64,000 bases of DNA from NCBI GenBank assembly GCA_019359675.1, contig JAHHGX010000075.1, positions 1 to 64,000 of the forward strand. Reading direction: 5' to 3'. The position numbers and the translations under genes were made by a program. Positions 62,859 to 64,000 of the stretch are shown here, piece by piece; positions within the stretch are counted from its first letter, which is position 1, and each line of letters begins with the position of its first letter. The DNA comes from Calothrix sp. FI2-JRJ7. GTDB lineage: Bacteria > Cyanobacteriota > Cyanobacteriia > Cyanobacteriales > Nostocaceae. The notes beneath the pieces were generated by a model. It saw only the letters and a list, made by a program, of their open reading frames with translations, was not told the origin of the DNA and ran no database searches.

Positions 62859-63248
62859 ATGAGAACAACTATAGGAACCAAGATTAAATTAATGGCAGAC
62901 TATGGATGTTACCCTTTATGGTGGGCATCGGGAGGCCTAATTGGTAACATCGACCCTGCAAAACTGCCTTTGAGTCAAGAAACTATAAATAGATTATATA
63001 AATGGGCAGCAGTTTACAACACAACATTAAATTGGGATGACCCCGCTTTCCTCACCTGGTTCTCTAGCCCATCCGTAGAAGCAGATTTTGATGAAGAGGC
63101 AATCAAACTCTGGAAGCAACTAAAGAAAGAACTGGCGCCTAATTACGAAGTCGTTTATTTTAGCGATATATTGGGGAAAGTTGTAACACATGAAAGTGAA
63201 GAGCGAAGTTTTACGTACACCAGAAGCAGAGTCTTCCGGTTTAACTAG
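62859..63248 (+). CDS. Immunity-like protein, copy 2
   Basis: 129 residues from ATG 62859. It is paralogous to the preceding gene (KIKLMADYGCYPLWWA, LPLSQETINRLYKWAAVYNT, TLNWDDPAF, KKELAPNYEVVYFSD). It diverges in the last 20 residues, which read ERSFTYTRSRVFRFN. The duplication suggests cover against related toxins. It probably belongs to the same transcript as copy 1. Confidence 0.65.
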   Translation: MRTTIGTKIKLMADYGCYPLWWASGGLIGNIDPAKLPLSQETINRLYKWAAVYNTTLNWDDPAFLTWFSSPSVEADFDEEAIKLWKQLKKELAPNYEVVYFSDILGKVVTHESEERSFTYTRSRVFRFN

Positions 63249-63281
63249 TCAAGGTGTAGCGTAAATTTTAAGAAAGTGAGT

Positions 63282-63329
63282 ATGGCAAAAAAAATTAAGC
63301 TAATGGCTGACTACGGATGCTATCCACTA
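63282..63329 (+). pseudogene. Immunity-like protein, copy 3, broken
   Basis: ATG 63282 begins MAKKIKLMADYGCYPL, the same N-terminus as copies 1 and 2 after a ribosome-binding-like AAGTGAG. The similarity stops after about 16 codons (near 63329) and unrelated sequence follows (SKLLISRNQRRWLILAY...). This is a third, truncated tandem copy. Confidence 0.7.
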
Positions 63330-63509
63330 AGTAAGCTTCTTATTTCCCGTAATCAGAGAAGATGGTTAATATTGGCTTATATTAAAGTTGTATGTGATTG
63401 TTGTCACAAGATGATAGTGATGTTATAACGGCGCCAACTGTAGTAAATTATTGCACTAAGTTTGTGAATTTTTTGTTACCACAAGGGAACAATATAAATA
63501 GAAGTAAGG

Positions 63510-63683
63510 ACAGGTACACCGCATCAACTAGTATTTACTATAGAAGCTACTTGTCGGTTTAGAGGAAGATGTTTGGTTGCAGAAGGAACAGGAAATAATC
63601 TAAGAGAAGCAAGACAAAATGCGGCACATAACTTACTAACTAAGGTTATTGAAATGTATAGAAATAGTTGGTCTACATTATAA
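63510..63683 (+). pseudogene. dsRNA-binding-domain fragment
   Basis: A 57-residue open frame from a stop codon upstream (no ATG/GTG/TTG start) to the TAA at 63681-63683 reads TGTPHQLVFTIEATCRFRGR, CLVAEGTGNNLREARQNAAH and NLLTKVIEMYRNSWSTL. The F-x-V/I-E ... G-x-x-L-x-x-A...G-x-G-x-x-x-x-x-A-x-x-x-A-A-x-x-x-L pattern is that of the dsRNA-binding motif (as at the C-terminus of RNase III). Its N-terminal half and any partner domain are missing, so it is a remnant or part of an alternatively started small protein. Confidence 0.6.
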
Positions 63684-64000
63684 AAAAGGTAAATATAAAG
63701 ATTTGTGTAACAATTTTTACTCGCCTAGTCAAGTTGTTTGTCTAAGTGTAAAATTGCAGGCGCCTTGCAAAAAGTTACAAGAGACTTTCAAATAAAATTA
63801 AAATTTCCTTGTGGGGTGGGCATCCTTGCCCCGCCCTGAATATTTATAGTACACAAACACCCACTTGTATTAAACAGGCAGGGATGCCTGTTCCACAATT
63901 TTAAACTTTTAAAATATTCTCTTAGATAATAGTTAACCTATCAGATTTAGCTTCTAAAAAGGAAGCATTATGTAATAATTTTAACTCGGCTAGCGGGGTG
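63684..64000. other. Repeat-rich right edge
   Basis: No gene was seen. It holds the GGGCATCCTTGCCCCG hairpin (63814-63838) and a reverse copy GGCAGGGATGCCTGTTCCAC (63871-63897), plus a GGCGCC at 63761. The window ends in AT-rich DNA with no recognisable end of a gene. Confidence 0.5.

Noticed and set aside
1-64000. CRISPR array, prophage or rRNA operon
   Set aside because: No regularly spaced repeats with unique spacers, no integrase, terminase or capsid genes and no rRNA sequence were seen. The dispersed palindromes are irregularly spaced.

Overview
The window is chromosomal DNA of a filamentous, Nostocales-like cyanobacterium. The evidence is chlB of dark-operative protochlorophyllide reductase, a one-helix high-light-inducible protein, a PEP-CTERM protein, an orthocaspase, a Mo-dependent nitrogenase C-terminal-family protein, cyanobacterial versions of Trigger factor/ClpP/ClpX and RNase J, and abundant short palindromic repeats. 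One feature is atypical: the usual cyanobacterial iterated palindrome HIP1 (GCGATCGC) was seen once only (19065-19072), while GGCGCC was counted by eye about 95 times, against roughly 5 expected by base composition.

Layout. 0-2.6 kb: repeat-rich intergenic DNA, an unknown membrane protein and a frameshifted antitoxin. 2.5-9.3 kb: nadA, a metallophosphoesterase, tRNA-Ser, an S1-domain protein, a dienelactone hydrolase, a GntR-type regulator and an alpha/beta hydrolase. 9.4-18.2 kb: a core block with tig-clpP-clpX on the minus strand, divergent from asd-dapA-rnj (lysine/threonine precursors and RNA decay). 18.3-28 kb: an eroded transporter, a Mo-nitrogenase-C family protein, a caspase homologue lacking its catalytic dyad, rpmF, a YuiH-like molybdoenzyme, a response regulator-histidine kinase, a Trypco1 gene beside a broken trypsin-like protease, and a PIN toxin/antitoxin pair. 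28-34.3 kb: urease genes ureD-ureA-ureB and ureC, separated by about 3 kb holding a cupin gene, a NucS-like nuclease, and TPR and DUF433 fragments. 34.4-38 kb: a PEP-CTERM protein, a hemerythrin-domain protein, a truncated cytosine methyltransferase and small repeats. 37.8-50 kb: moeA, an RDD protein, rpmG-rpsR-RNase II/R, a DUF2157/GDYXXLXY pair, a DUF2079 membrane protein, aroA, a peroxiredoxin-like protein and a Hli protein. 50-54.7 kb: a thymidylate-synthase-like gene, then a tight three-gene operon (membrane-anchored dCTP-deaminase/dUTPase-fold protein, nucleoside deoxyribosyltransferase-like protein, dCMP deaminase), a VOC pseudogene and a CobO-like protein. 55-62 kb: adenylate kinase-like, rph, pgl, an FHA/FHA/M50 peptidase cluster, a secreted protein and chlB. 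62-64 kb: a polymorphic-toxin-type domain gene followed by three tandem paralogues (two intact, one broken) that look like immunity genes, then a dsRNA-binding-domain fragment.

The strongest candidates for something new are the deoxynucleotide operon at 51.9-53.8 kb and the toxin/immunity array at 62.0-63.4 kb. A third theme is gene decay: at least eight broken genes occur, and several breaks coincide with short dispersed palindromes, which suggests that these repeats mark or cause local rearrangements.
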